Both the position numbers and the translations under genes were made by a program. 50,345 bases of DNA. Source: an uncultured Bacillaceae bacterium. GTDB taxonomy: Bacteria > Bacillota > Bacilli > Bacillales > Amphibacillaceae. Below the pieces are notes generated by a model. The model was given only the letters and a program-made list of their open reading frames with translations, ran no database searches and had not been told where the DNA came from. Position 1 is the stretch's first letter; every line of letters starts with the position of its first letter. Positions 8,305-16,455 of this stretch are shown in pieces. The stretch lies in NCBI GenBank assembly GCA_937925695.1, contig CALAMD010000044.1:1-50345 (forward strand), written 5' to 3'.

Positions 8305-9204
8305 GTGAATATGATGTTATATAAACAAATAGAAAGCAATAAACGTAAGACAGTTATGCTCGTATCCTTATTTACTGTGCTAGTGTTAGGGATCGGGTGG
8401 GGAATCGGTTATTTAGTGAATCAAGATTCGGTTACAGGTCTTATCATTACATTGGTTATTTTAGCTATTTATATTCCACTTACATATATGACTGCTTCAT
8501 CGCAAGTTTTGGCGATGGCAGGTGCGAAGGAAGCTAAACGTGAAGAATATCCCCAGTTATATGGGATTGTTGAAGAGTTATCAATAGCTGCACGCGTACC
8601 CATGCCAAAAGTATATATTATTCATGATCCATCACCAAATGCCTTTGCAACCGGAATAAAACCCGAAAAAGGAGCTGTCGCCTTTACGACAGGCTTACTA
8701 GAAACATTAAATCGTGAGGAATTGGCTGGAGTTGTCGCTCACGAATTAGCGCATATTCGTAATTATGATATCCGGTTGATGACGATTTGTGTGGCACTCG
8801 TAGGCGTCATTGCTTTGATAGCGAACTTTGGTTCAAGAATGCTATTTTATGGTGGTGGACGAAATAGGCGAAATCAAAAATCCCATCCAGTCTTAATGAT
8901 TATCGCTGTTTTATTTGTCATTCTTGCGCCAATGGTATCCCAATTTGTGAAATTAGCGGTATCGCGTAATCGAGAGTATTTAGCCGATGCTACTGCGGTT
9001 GAATTTACCCGTAATCCAACGGGATTAATTAATGCGTTAAGAAAAATCAGCGCTGATCCTCGTGATGTCAAAAACGCTCAAGAAGCAACCGCAGCCATGT
9101 ACATATCCCGACCATTAGGGAAAAAGCAGAATAAAAGGAGTAGTCACTTATGGTCAACCCACCCACCAATTGAAAGTCGGATTGAACGATTACAGCAGAT
9201 GTAA
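8305..9204 (+). CDS. htpX: HtpX-type membrane zinc metalloprotease
   Basis: M48-family membrane protease that degrades misfolded membrane proteins. Two N-terminal membrane helices (about residues 15-65) precede the zinc site HELAH (His146, Glu147, His150); the third ligand is probably the glutamate in NREYLADA. Two further hydrophobic segments follow the HEXXH motif. The length of 299 is nearly identical to the usual 298. The GTG at 8305 and the ATG at 8311 are both possible starts, and neither has a strong ribosome binding site, which fits coupling to lemA. A hairpin terminator at 9277-9314 ends the operon. Confidence 0.92.
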   Translation: MNMMLYKQIESNKRKTVMLVSLFTVLVLGIGWGIGYLVNQDSVTGLIITLVILAIYIPLTYMTASSQVLAMAGAKEAKREEYPQLYGIVEELSIAARVPMPKVYIIHDPSPNAFATGIKPEKGAVAFTTGLLETLNREELAGVVAHELAHIRNYDIRLMTICVALVGVIALIANFGSRMLFYGGGRNRRNQKSHPVLMIIAVLFVILAPMVSQFVKLAVSRNREYLADATAVEFTRNPTGLINALRKISADPRDVKNAQEATAAMYISRPLGKKQNKRSSHLWSTHPPIESRIERLQQM

Positions 9205-9276
9205 ATTTACTTGAAACATGAATCCTATTGATCAAAATAGTAGATTTCAGTTACATATATGGTCAACCTATTAATC

Positions 9277-9314
9277 AAAACTGAGTATTTCTATCATAGT
9301 TACTCAGTTTTTTC
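9277..9314 (+). terminator. Terminator after htpX
   Basis: An 11-bp stem (AAAACTGAGTA with TACTCAGTTTT) followed by T residues, located 70 bp past the htpX stop codon. Confidence 0.82.
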
Positions 9315-9376
9315 TTTACTATTGTATAATATTTTATAGAACTAGTAGATTTAGAAAACTAAAGGGAGTGTGTGAA

Positions 9377-10165
9377 ATGGCAATCTTACAAGTTAGTTAT
9401 TTTTCTAATGCGATGTCCCGTGAAGTAACGTTTAATGCCTTGATTCCAATGGATATGCGGGAAAATAATCAATCGGATAGACAAAAACCGATGAAATCTC
9501 TTTATTTATTAAATGGGTATTCAGGTAGTCATACGGATTGGATTAGTTTTACGAGGATACGTGAGTTATCGGAAAAATATCATTTGGCTGTATTCATGCC
9601 AGCAGGCGAAAATTCATTTTATGTTGATGAGGAGGACAGAAGGTCAAATCATGGTGAATACGTCGGTAATGAGCTAGTAGCATACACACGCCAATTGTTT
9701 CCTATCTCAACTAAAAGAGAAGATACCTTTATTGGTGGGTTGTCGATGGGGGGATTTGGCGCTATTCGTAATGGATTGAAGTATTCCGAAAACTTTAGTC
9801 GGATTATTGCTTTATCATCAGCTATTATGACTTACAAGATTAAAAATGCCAAACCGGGCTTTGTCGATGCTGGCGGAGGTGATTATAAATATTTTACAAG
9901 TGTCTTTGGTGATTTGTCGAAGTTAGAAGGAAGTGACAATGATCCCGAAGCATTATTACGGAATTTAAAGCAAACGAATCAACCTATTCCTAATATATAT
10001 CTAGCTTGTGGTACCGAAGACTTTTTATTGGATGTGAATCACCTGTTTAGAGATTTTCTCAGTCATGAAGGTGTTGATTATACCTATGTAGAAGGACCTG
10101 GTGATCATACATGGGATTTTTGGGATGAATATATTGAAAAAGCATTAGAATGGATATATACATAA
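9377..10165 (+). CDS. Alpha/beta-hydrolase esterase (EstA / esterase D-like family)
   Basis: Predicted cytoplasmic serine esterase of the putative-esterase family, which includes tributyrin/acetyl esterases and S-formylglutathione hydrolase relatives. The nucleophile elbow is GLSMGGFG, the oxyanion region is LLNGYSGSHTDW, and the C-terminal GDHTWDFW supplies the catalytic histidine; the aspartate is probably in GTEDFLLD. There is no signal peptide. The start was moved to the ATG at 9377 because AAAGGGAG lies 9 nt upstream. It has its own short promoter region and is followed by hairpins at 10201-10249, so it is probably transcribed alone. The physiological ester is not known. Confidence 0.82.
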   Translation: MAILQVSYFSNAMSREVTFNALIPMDMRENNQSDRQKPMKSLYLLNGYSGSHTDWISFTRIRELSEKYHLAVFMPAGENSFYVDEEDRRSNHGEYVGNELVAYTRQLFPISTKREDTFIGGLSMGGFGAIRNGLKYSENFSRIIALSSAIMTYKIKNAKPGFVDAGGGDYKYFTSVFGDLSKLEGSDNDPEALLRNLKQTNQPIPNIYLACGTEDFLLDVNHLFRDFLSHEGVDYTYVEGPGDHTWDFWDEYIEKALEWIYT

Positions 10166-10200
10166 TACTATCCTTAAGTTAATATAAATTGGAAGCGATT

Positions 10201-10249
10201 TACCCCGTGGGTACCGGGCTTATTCTCAGATCACGATGAGGATAAGCCC
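10201..10249. terminator. Tandem hairpins after the esterase gene
   Basis: A small perfect hairpin (TACCC-CGT-GGGTA, 10201-10213) is followed by a 13-bp stem with one mismatch (10216-10228 with 10237-10249). Only a short T stretch follows, so termination may be weak; it could instead be a structured leader of the next operon. Confidence 0.5.
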
Positions 10250-10265
10250 ATTTCCATAAACGACG

Positions 10266-10294
10266 TTGCTATTTGCCTCATTAGGTGCTATAGT
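10266..10294 (+). promoter_or_regulatory. Candidate sigma-A promoter of the yrrT-luxS-mccAB operon
   Basis: TTGCTA (10266-10271) and TATAGT (10289-10294) are separated by 17 bp, 40-odd bases upstream of the yrrT start. I find no S-box or T-box in the leader. In B. subtilis the related operon is repressed by CymR; no CymR site was assigned here. Confidence 0.5.
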
Positions 10295-10335
10295 GTTATT
10301 AATCCAAGTAAGTTTATCAGAATAGGGGGTTAACT

Positions 10336-10983
10336 ATGGTTAATCAATTTGTGGAGTTTTTTGATGAGTGGTCAGCTGAATATGACAATTCCGTAGCAGG
10401 GAATGATTTAGAATATAAGAAGGTATTTGAAAAGTATGATGAAATATTAGAATTAATTGCCTTTCGTTCCCACGGGAATGTGTTGGAATTTGGGGTAGGG
10501 ACAGGAAATTTAACAAAAGTATTAATTGAGCACGGCCATCAAGTGATTGGTGTTGAACCGTCGAGTAAAATGCGCGAAATAGCGCAACAAAAACTTCCTG
10601 ACGTTACGATCCTTGATGGTCATTTTCTTGATTTTTCATATGAAGGATTGAAAATTGATACCATTACGAGCAGTTATGCGTTTCATCATTTAACCGATGA
10701 AGAAAAAGAACAAGCCATCGCTTTATATGCCAGTCTATTACCTGAGGGTGGGAAAATTGTTTTTGGGGACACGATTTTTCCGACGAAGGAAGACCATGAA
10801 GAAGCGATCCTAAAGGCTAAAAACAACCAATTTAATCGACTAGCTGAAGACTTAAGTACAGAGTATTATACAACGATCCCGATTTTAGATAATATTTTTA
10901 AAAAATATCATTTTGATACCCATTATGAACAGCTGAATGATTTTGTCTGGCTTATCGAAGCAAAGAAAAAGGAAGGTGCTTAA
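10336..10983 (+). CDS. yrrT: Class I SAM-dependent methyltransferase, YrrT family
   Basis: Putative SAM-dependent methyltransferase. The SAM-binding motif I is VLEFGVGTGNL (about residues 46-56), motif II acidic end is VIGVEPS, and the SSYAFHHL segment is a motif usual in this family. The length of 215 residues matches YrrT of Bacillus. YrrT genes begin the methionine-to-cysteine operons of Bacillus, and here the gene again heads a cluster with luxS, mccA and mccB, so a role in recycling SAM-derived sulfur is likely although its methyl acceptor is unknown. It starts with ATG after AGGGGGT and ends one base before the luxS start region. Confidence 0.87.
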   Translation: MVNQFVEFFDEWSAEYDNSVAGNDLEYKKVFEKYDEILELIAFRSHGNVLEFGVGTGNLTKVLIEHGHQVIGVEPSSKMREIAQQKLPDVTILDGHFLDFSYEGLKIDTITSSYAFHHLTDEEKEQAIALYASLLPEGGKIVFGDTIFPTKEDHEEAILKAKNNQFNRLAEDLSTEYYTTIPILDNIFKKYHFDTHYEQLNDFVWLIEAKKKEGA

Positions 10984-10984
10984 C

Positions 10985-11443
10985 ATGAAAATGAATGTTG
11001 AGAGTTTTAATCTTGATCATACGAAAGTAAAAGCCCCTTATGTTCGCTTAGCAAGTAAACATGTTGGAACAAATGGTGATGAAATTTATAAATATGATAT
11101 TCGTTTTAAGCAACCAAACAAGGGTTATATGGAAATGCCAGCTGTGCATTCGTTAGAACATTTAATTGCAGAAAACATTCGCAATTATTCGGACAAAATT
11201 GTTGATGTCAGCCCAATGGGATGTCAAACGGGATTTTATTTAGCGGTGATAAATCATAATGATTATGATGATATATTACAAATGTTAGAGAAAACATTAG
11301 CAGACGTCATTGCAGCCGATGAATTACCTGCTGCCAATGAAGTCCAATGTGGGTTTGCGGCAAGTCATGATTTAGAAGGAGCAAAAGCCCTTGCTCGTGA
11401 AATGCTAGCCAAAAAAGATGAATGGACAGAAGTATTTGAATAA
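10985..11443 (+). CDS. luxS: S-ribosylhomocysteine lyase LuxS
   Basis: Converts S-ribosylhomocysteine to homocysteine and DPD, the precursor of autoinducer-2. Zinc ligands are His55 and His59 in HSLEH and Cys122 in the QCGF segment; the catalytic cysteine is Cys80 in SPMGCQTGFY. From the chosen ATG at 10985 the protein has 152 residues, close to the usual 155-157. The start is supported by GGAAGG 7 nt upstream and by the canonical N-terminus VESFNLDHTKVKAPYVR. An earlier in-frame start would lie inside yrrT. The gene sits directly after yrrT and before mccA. In B. subtilis luxS is encoded elsewhere and this slot holds the nucleosidase mtnN. Confidence 0.97.
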   Translation: MKMNVESFNLDHTKVKAPYVRLASKHVGTNGDEIYKYDIRFKQPNKGYMEMPAVHSLEHLIAENIRNYSDKIVDVSPMGCQTGFYLAVINHNDYDDILQMLEKTLADVIAADELPAANEVQCGFAASHDLEGAKALAREMLAKKDEWTEVFE

Positions 11444-11510
11444 ATCCCAGTAAACAATCGAGAAATTTGTATCGTCATATGAAAAATTTGTTGTATGAGG
11501 GGGTGTTGTT

Positions 11511-12428
11511 GTGAAAATAGTCCGCAGTTTAGAAGCATTAGTTGGCAATACACCTTTATATGAAATCACATCATATCAATTGCCACCCCAAGTTCGTCTT
11601 TTTGCAAAATTAGAGTTTTTCAATCCTGGGGGCAGTATTAAAGATCGTCTCGGATTTTACTTACTCAAGCAGGCGATAAAAACCGGTACGATAAAAAAGG
11701 GAGATACGGTGATAGAAGCTACCGCTGGTAATACTGGCATTGGCTTAGCATTAGCCGCAATCCATTATGGTCTAAAAGTTATTTTTATAACACCGGAGAA
11801 ATTTAGTATCGAAAAGCAATCATTGATGAGAGCTCTTGGTGCTAAAGTCGTTAACACACCGACTAAGGACGGCATGCAGGGAGCGATTGATAAGGCGAAA
11901 GAAATGGCTAAAGAAATACCCCATGCTTATATCGCTAATCAATTTCATAATCAATGGAATCCTGATACGTACTATGAAACATTAGGACCAGAAATATATG
12001 ACGCATTAGATGGTAAAGTTGATATATTTATTGCCGGTGCAGGGTCTGGTGGCACTTTTACCGGTGTGTCTAAATTCTTAAAAGAACAAAATCAACAAAT
12101 AAAAACAGTTGTTGTTGAACCGGAAGGCTCAATTTTAAATGGTGGTGAGCCGGGTCCCCATCGTACGGAAGGCATTGGTTTAGAATTTTTACCACCGTAT
12201 ATGGATCCGACGTATTTTGATAAAATTTATACGATTACAGATGAACAGGCTTTTAGTCGGGTAGCAGAGATCGCTAAACAAGAAGGCCTCCTTGTTGGCA
12301 GCTCTTCAGGTGCCGTCCTAGAAGCAGCTCTACAAGAAGCAAGTTTAGCAAAACCTGGAACGAACATTGTAACAATTTTCCCCGATAGTAGTGAACGGTA
12401 TATGAGTACGGGGATTTACGGAGAGTGA
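11511..12428 (+). CDS. mccA: O-acetylserine-dependent cystathionine beta-synthase (MccA/YrhA-type)
   Basis: PLP enzyme of the cysteine synthase fold. The lysine that binds PLP is in NPGGSIKDR, the phosphate loop is in TAGNTGIG, and a glycine-rich GAGSGGTFTG follows. The length of 305 residues fits both CysK and MccA. The assignment to MccA (homocysteine plus O-acetylserine to cystathionine) rests on the operon: yrrT and luxS make homocysteine and mccB follows. The gene uses a GTG start 6 nt after GAGGGGG. CysK activity cannot be excluded by sequence alone. A 67-bp gap separates it from luxS, without an obvious terminator. Confidence 0.85.
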   Translation: MKIVRSLEALVGNTPLYEITSYQLPPQVRLFAKLEFFNPGGSIKDRLGFYLLKQAIKTGTIKKGDTVIEATAGNTGIGLALAAIHYGLKVIFITPEKFSIEKQSLMRALGAKVVNTPTKDGMQGAIDKAKEMAKEIPHAYIANQFHNQWNPDTYYETLGPEIYDALDGKVDIFIAGAGSGGTFTGVSKFLKEQNQQIKTVVVEPEGSILNGGEPGPHRTEGIGLEFLPPYMDPTYFDKIYTITDEQAFSRVAEIAKQEGLLVGSSSGAVLEAALQEASLAKPGTNIVTIFPDSSERYMSTGIYGE

Positions 12429-12433
12429 AATAA

Positions 12434-13564
12434 ATGAGAAAAAAAACGAGTTTAATCCATGGCGGTAAATCTATCGATCAAGCGACTGGTGCTTTATCCC
12501 AACCTATTCACCCAGCCAGTACGTTTAAACAAGATGGGGTTGGTAACTTTAAATACGAATATGCCAGAACAGGAAATCCAACCCGTGAAGCTGTAGAAAT
12601 GTTAATTGCTGATTTAGAGGAAGGCACGCGGGGGTTCGCTTTTGCGTCAGGTATGGCGGCAATTACCGCAGTCATGACACTGTTCGAATCAGGCGATCAT
12701 ATTATCGTAACCGATGATGTTTATGGTGGAACGTATCGCCTCATGAAAAGAATCTTAAATCGTCAAAACATTACCGTTAGTTTTGTGGATACAAGCGATA
12801 TAGGGCTATTGGAAAAAGCAATTGAAGATAATACGAAAGCCGTCTTTATTGAAACCCCAACAAATCCGCTGTTGAAAATTACAGATTTAGAAAAGGTTTC
12901 TCAGGTGACAAAGAAACATAACTTGTTATTTATTGTCGATAATACCTTTAGCACTCCATATTGGCAAACACCATTAACATTAGGTGCTGATATTGTTTTG
13001 CATAGTGCAACGAAATATTTAGGTGGTCATAGTGATTTGGTTGCCGGACTCGTCGTTACGAAAGATCAAGAACTTGGTGAAGAACTTCACTTTGTTCAAA
13101 ATGCGACAGGGGGCGTATTATCACCTCATGATAGCTGGTTATTAATTCGTGGTATCCGTACACTTGGCGTACGAATGGAAGAAATTGAAACGAATACGAA
13201 TCAAATTGCTAATTTCCTAAACAACCACCCGCAAGTAAGCAAAGTATACTATCCTGGGTTATTAGACCATCCTGGACGGGATATCCATGCCAAACAATCT
13301 GGTGGTTTTGGTGGGATGATATCATTTGTTGTTGAAAGCGAAGAAAAAGCACTAAATGTTTTAAATAAAGTTAAATACTTTACCTTAGCGGAAAGTCTAG
13401 GCGCTGTAGAAAGTTTAATCTCCCTCCCAGCAAAAATGACTCATGCCTCAATACCGAGGGAACGGCGATTAAAGTTAGGTATAGCTGATGGGTTAATTAG
13501 AATTTCGGTAGGTTTAGAAGACGTCAATGATTTAATTGAAGACCTTGACCAAGCGCTTGCTTAA
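12434..13564 (+). CDS. mccB: Cystathionine gamma-lyase (MccB-type)
   Basis: Cys/Met metabolism PLP enzyme that cleaves cystathionine to cysteine, ammonia and 2-oxobutyrate. Visible features are GSAM-like substrate region FASGMAAITAV, ETPTNPLLKITD, and the PLP lysine in HSATKYLGGHSDLVAG. The length of 376 residues is typical. Cystathionine gamma-synthase (MetI) and homocysteine gamma-lyase share this fold, but the position directly after mccA (6 nt) argues for the lyase of reverse transsulfuration. A rho-independent terminator at 13583-13622 closes the operon. Confidence 0.87.
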   Translation: MRKKTSLIHGGKSIDQATGALSQPIHPASTFKQDGVGNFKYEYARTGNPTREAVEMLIADLEEGTRGFAFASGMAAITAVMTLFESGDHIIVTDDVYGGTYRLMKRILNRQNITVSFVDTSDIGLLEKAIEDNTKAVFIETPTNPLLKITDLEKVSQVTKKHNLLFIVDNTFSTPYWQTPLTLGADIVLHSATKYLGGHSDLVAGLVVTKDQELGEELHFVQNATGGVLSPHDSWLLIRGIRTLGVRMEEIETNTNQIANFLNNHPQVSKVYYPGLLDHPGRDIHAKQSGGFGGMISFVVESEEKALNVLNKVKYFTLAESLGAVESLISLPAKMTHASIPRERRLKLGIADGLIRISVGLEDVNDLIEDLDQALA

Positions 13565-13582
13565 TAAATATTTATCAGTTTT

Positions 13583-13622
13583 AAACCGATAGAACTAACA
13601 ATAGCTATCGGTTTACTTTCTT
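13583..13622 (+). terminator. Terminator after mccB
   Basis: A 10-bp perfect stem (AAACCGATAG at 13583-13592 with CTATCGGTTT at 13605-13614), followed by a T-rich stretch. Confidence 0.82.
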
Positions 13623-13698
13623 TTGGTTTAACTTATTGATAATTTTTTAATAAGTTATATAATAAATAACATGTATCTTGAAAAAAGGAGTGATGTCG

Positions 13699-14607
13699 AT
13701 GCCCATTAATATTCCAATCGATCTCCCAGCACGAGAATTATTAAAAAAAGAGAGAATATTTGTCATGGATGAAGATCGTGCTCGGACGCAAGACATCCGT
13801 CCTCTAAATATAATTATCTTAAATTTAATGCCTGAGAAAGAAAGAACTGAATTACAGTTACTAAGATTATTGGGAAATACGCCGTTACAAGTAAACATTA
13901 CGTTTTTACATACAGCTACCCATCGATCCAAAAATGTAAGTAAGTCGCACCTAGATACCTTTTACAAAACCTTTCCCGAAATTAAAGATAAACGATATGA
14001 CGGACTAATTATTACAGGGGCACCGGTTGAGCATTTAGATTTTGAAGAAGTGAATTATTGGCAAGAATTGACAGAAATTATGGAATGGTCAAAAGATAAT
14101 GTCACATCTGTTTTGCATATTTGTTGGGGGGCACAGGCTGCTCTCTATTATCATTATGGCATTGACAAATATGAATTGCCGAAAAAATGTTCAGGGGTTT
14201 ATCAACATACTGTATCAGATCCAACCGTAGAACTTGTGAGGGGATTTGATGAGGTTTTTTTAGCACCACATTCACGGTACACGGCTGTTTCAGCCGAAGC
14301 CATTAAGAAAGATCCACGGCTCACTTTATTATCGACCTCAAAGGATGCTGGTGTTTTCATTGTTAAATCAAAAGATGGCAAGCATATTATGATCACTGGG
14401 CATTTAGAATATGATGCACAAACATTGGCTGAGGAATATGAACGAGACTTAAAAAAAGGTCTTTCCATTGATATGCCAGAAAATTATTTTCAAAATGATG
14501 ACGTCACTCAGCCACCATTAAATACTTGGCGTTCACATGCACATTTACTATTTTCAAATTGGTTAAATTATTATGTGTACCAAGAGACACCTTATGAGTG
14601 GAAATGA
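13699..14607 (+). CDS. metA: Homoserine O-acetyltransferase, MetA family
   Basis: First committed enzyme of methionine synthesis, acylating homoserine. The catalytic cysteine is Cys142 in HICWGAQAA, with His235 and Glu237 in GHLEYD completing the triad. Residue 111 is glutamate (GAPVEHL). In the B. cereus enzyme glutamate at this position gives acetyl-CoA specificity, while glycine gives succinyl-CoA specificity in E. coli, so this MetA is predicted to use acetyl-CoA. The ATG at 13699 was chosen because GGAG lies 8 nt upstream; the earlier TTG and ATG are too close to or within that site. It is 302 residues, against about 301 in Bacillus, and stands alone between two terminators. Confidence 0.94.
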   Translation: MPINIPIDLPARELLKKERIFVMDEDRARTQDIRPLNIIILNLMPEKERTELQLLRLLGNTPLQVNITFLHTATHRSKNVSKSHLDTFYKTFPEIKDKRYDGLIITGAPVEHLDFEEVNYWQELTEIMEWSKDNVTSVLHICWGAQAALYYHYGIDKYELPKKCSGVYQHTVSDPTVELVRGFDEVFLAPHSRYTAVSAEAIKKDPRLTLLSTSKDAGVFIVKSKDGKHIMITGHLEYDAQTLAEEYERDLKKGLSIDMPENYFQNDDVTQPPLNTWRSHAHLLFSNWLNYYVYQETPYEWK

Positions 14608-14620
14608 AAAGCAAATAAAT

Positions 14621-14668
14621 ACCTCTTATACTAATAGGCCGGTGCTTACTAGTATAAGAGGTTTTTTT
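14621..14668 (+). terminator. Terminator after metA
   Basis: A 13-bp perfect stem (14621-14633 with 14650-14662) followed by seven T. It may also serve the converging VOC gene. Confidence 0.88.
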
Positions 14669-14697
14669 ATTGAAAGGATGCTAAGTTGGTTCGTCAA

Positions 14698-15366
14698 TTA
14701 AGAATTTTCCTCGTTTTTCACATGTAGCTTTCCTTCATGATCTAACTGAAGATGTTGTCCATTTGTTAAGACGATTTCTAATGGAAATACTTGTGCTTTT
14801 TTATCAGAGAAGAACCATTGACGTTCTGGTGGTACGAGGACAATAAATGCATCGTCTCTACCGAGAAAATTTATGCCATGAGGATTTATCTCAGTACTGC
14901 CGTTTAAAGGGATGCCTAAATCTTGCAGCCGTTCACCTATCTCAGCAACATAAGGGGTAACGATACCTATTTCACTGACGTTCAAAAATGCAGCAGATGT
15001 TAAATCGCCAAACATATCCCGATTTCTTCGACCAATTAATTCAACAATATTGCCACCTGCGTCATAAAAATACATGGAATCGGCATCAAAGTTAGGAAAG
15101 TAAATTTCATCCCGGCCGCGATCTCGATTTAATTTTATCTTTTCTGTGATCCAATATTTCATTTGTGAAAATTGATTCCCGGGAATGTTGATCGCGAAAT
15201 GATAAAAGGCAGGCTCATCAAATAATTTAAAAGTAATCGATGAGGAGCCAATGGTTACGGTGAATTTTTCAGCAGTGACGTTTGTAATGTCAAGTTGTAA
15301 AACATTCATATAAAAGCGCTTTAATTTAGTCAGTTCTTGGGTGTAAAGGACAAGAGATTGAAACAA
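14698..15366 (-). CDS. VOC (glyoxalase/extradiol dioxygenase-fold) family protein
   Basis: Two-part VOC-fold protein. The first half (about residues 1-115) has the typical LYTQELTKLKRFYMNVLQLD opening and ends in YFYDAGGNIVELIGR, as in glyoxalase/catechol dioxygenase relatives. The second half starts a second, shorter module (ISEIGIVTPYVAEIGERL). Metal ligands would be His98-type and the glutamate of IVELI, but the full set is not certain, so no activity is assigned. The TTG start at 15366 has GAGG 8 nt upstream; the ATG at 15370 is out of frame. Length 222 residues. Three TGATCA palindromes lie upstream and may be operators. Confidence 0.72.
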   Translation of the reverse strand: MFQSLVLYTQELTKLKRFYMNVLQLDITNVTAEKFTVTIGSSSITFKLFDEPAFYHFAINIPGNQFSQMKYWITEKIKLNRDRGRDEIYFPNFDADSMYFYDAGGNIVELIGRRNRDMFGDLTSAAFLNVSEIGIVTPYVAEIGERLQDLGIPLNGSTEINPHGINFLGRDDAFIVLVPPERQWFFSDKKAQVFPLEIVLTNGQHLQLDHEGKLHVKNEENS

Positions 15367-15397
15367 TCATATCACCTCAATGAACTTTCGTTTATAT

Positions 15398-15439
15398 ATG
15401 ATCATTATATCATTATTCTATGATGATCATATTTGATCA
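15398..15439. promoter_or_regulatory. Three TGATCA palindromes upstream of the VOC gene
   Basis: TGATCA occurs at 15399-15404, 15424-15429 and 15434-15439, two of them inside ATGATCAT. They lie 33-73 bp upstream of the VOC start codon, where a promoter would be. Their clustering suggests an operator, but the protein is unknown. Confidence 0.35.
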
Positions 15440-15447
15440 TTGCTCAA

Positions 15448-15475
15448 ACTAGGATGGGAGATCCCAGTCTTTTTG
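15448..15475 (+). terminator. Orphan terminator-like hairpin
   Basis: An 8-bp stem with one mismatch (ACTAGGAT with ATCCCAGT) and a 5-nt loop, followed by CTTTTT. No plus-strand gene precedes it, so it could end a short antisense or leader transcript; it may also be chance. Confidence 0.3.
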
Positions 15476-15517
15476 GTGAAGTATATGATATGTATATTAA
15501 CGGTATGCTTTTTACAA

Positions 15518-15562
15518 AAATAAAACGAAGTCCATTATCTAAAAGTTGATAAAGGACTTCGT
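15518..15562 (-). terminator. Terminator of the pst operon
   Basis: Stem of ACGAAGTCC (15525-15533) with GGACTTCGT (15554-15562), extended by an imperfect TTATC/GATAA pairing, followed by a T-rich stretch on the minus strand, 44 bp beyond the pstB stop. Confidence 0.82.
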
Positions 15563-15605
15563 CTTTATACTTATCTCTGTAAAGGATATAGGTCGCAAAC
15601 CTCTC

Positions 15606-16433
15606 TTAACCAAAGCGTCCACGGATATAATCCTCTGTACGTTGATCATTTGGGTTATTAAAGATCACATCGGTTTGATCGAATTCGACAACTTCACCAT
15701 TTAAGAAGAATGCTGTTCGATCAGAAATTCTAGCTGCTTGTTGCATGTTGTGGGTCACAATCACAATTGAATAGTTCTTTTTAAGTTCTTGAATTAATTC
15801 TTCAATTTTTAAAGTTGATTTAGGATCGAGTGCTGAAGTCGGCTCATCCATTAAAATAACATCTGGTTCGATTGCTAAACAACGGGCAATACATAAACGT
15901 TGTTGTTGTCCACCTGACAGACCATAGGCATTTTCATGCAGTCGATCTTTTACTTCATCCCAGAGAAATGCACTACGGAGGCTTTTTTCAACAATTTCAT
16001 CTAAGATCTTTTTGTTACGAATACCGTGTATTTTCGGACCGTAGGCTACATTTTCGTAAATTGATTTAGGAAAAGGATTCGCTTTTTGAAATACCATACC
16101 GACACGAGTTCTTAATTCTTCTACAGATTGATCTAAAATGCTTTTACCTTGATACGTAATCAGTCCCGTAGTTCTTACGCCTGGTACCAATTCAACTAAG
16201 CGATTTAAAGTTTTTAAAAAGGTTGATTTACCACACCCTGAAGGTCCAATAATTGCTGTTACTTCCTTGTCAAAGAAAGAAAGGTCAATTCCTTTTAAAG
16301 CATGCGTATCCCCATACCAAAGGTTTAAATCCTTTACATCATAAATCGTTTCGCGTGGTTGAACATTCTTCAAAGAAATTATATTCGTTTGTTGGAAATT
16401 ATTATTTTTATTTATTGTTAAAGTACTCATCAT
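15606..16433 (-). CDS. pstB: Phosphate ABC transporter ATP-binding protein PstB
   Basis: Energises high-affinity phosphate uptake. Walker A is GPSGCGKSTFLKTLNR, the signature is LSGGQQQR, Walker B is VILMDEPTSALDP, and the switch is in VTHNMQQA; the RTGM/NPFPKSIYENVAYGP segment is highly specific to PstB. The length of 275 residues is slightly long because of a 20-residue polar N-terminal extension. Two adjacent ATG codons (16433 and 16430) could serve as start after AAAGGAGAG; the second has better spacing. It is the last gene of pstSCAB. There is only one pstB here, whereas B. subtilis has two, and no phoU follows. Confidence 0.94.
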   Translation of the reverse strand: MMSTLTINKNNNFQQTNIISLKNVQPRETIYDVKDLNLWYGDTHALKGIDLSFFDKEVTAIIGPSGCGKSTFLKTLNRLVELVPGVRTTGLITYQGKSILDQSVEELRTRVGMVFQKANPFPKSIYENVAYGPKIHGIRNKKILDEIVEKSLRSAFLWDEVKDRLHENAYGLSGGQQQRLCIARCLAIEPDVILMDEPTSALDPKSTLKIEELIQELKKNYSIVIVTHNMQQAARISDRTAFFLNGEVVEFDQTDVIFNNPNDQRTEDYIRGRFG

Positions 16434-16455
16434 ATCTCTCCTTTGTCAATCTTCA

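Noticed and set aside
10170..10335. S-box (SAM) riboswitch before yrrT
   Set aside because: The two hairpins present lack the conserved SAM-I core sequences.
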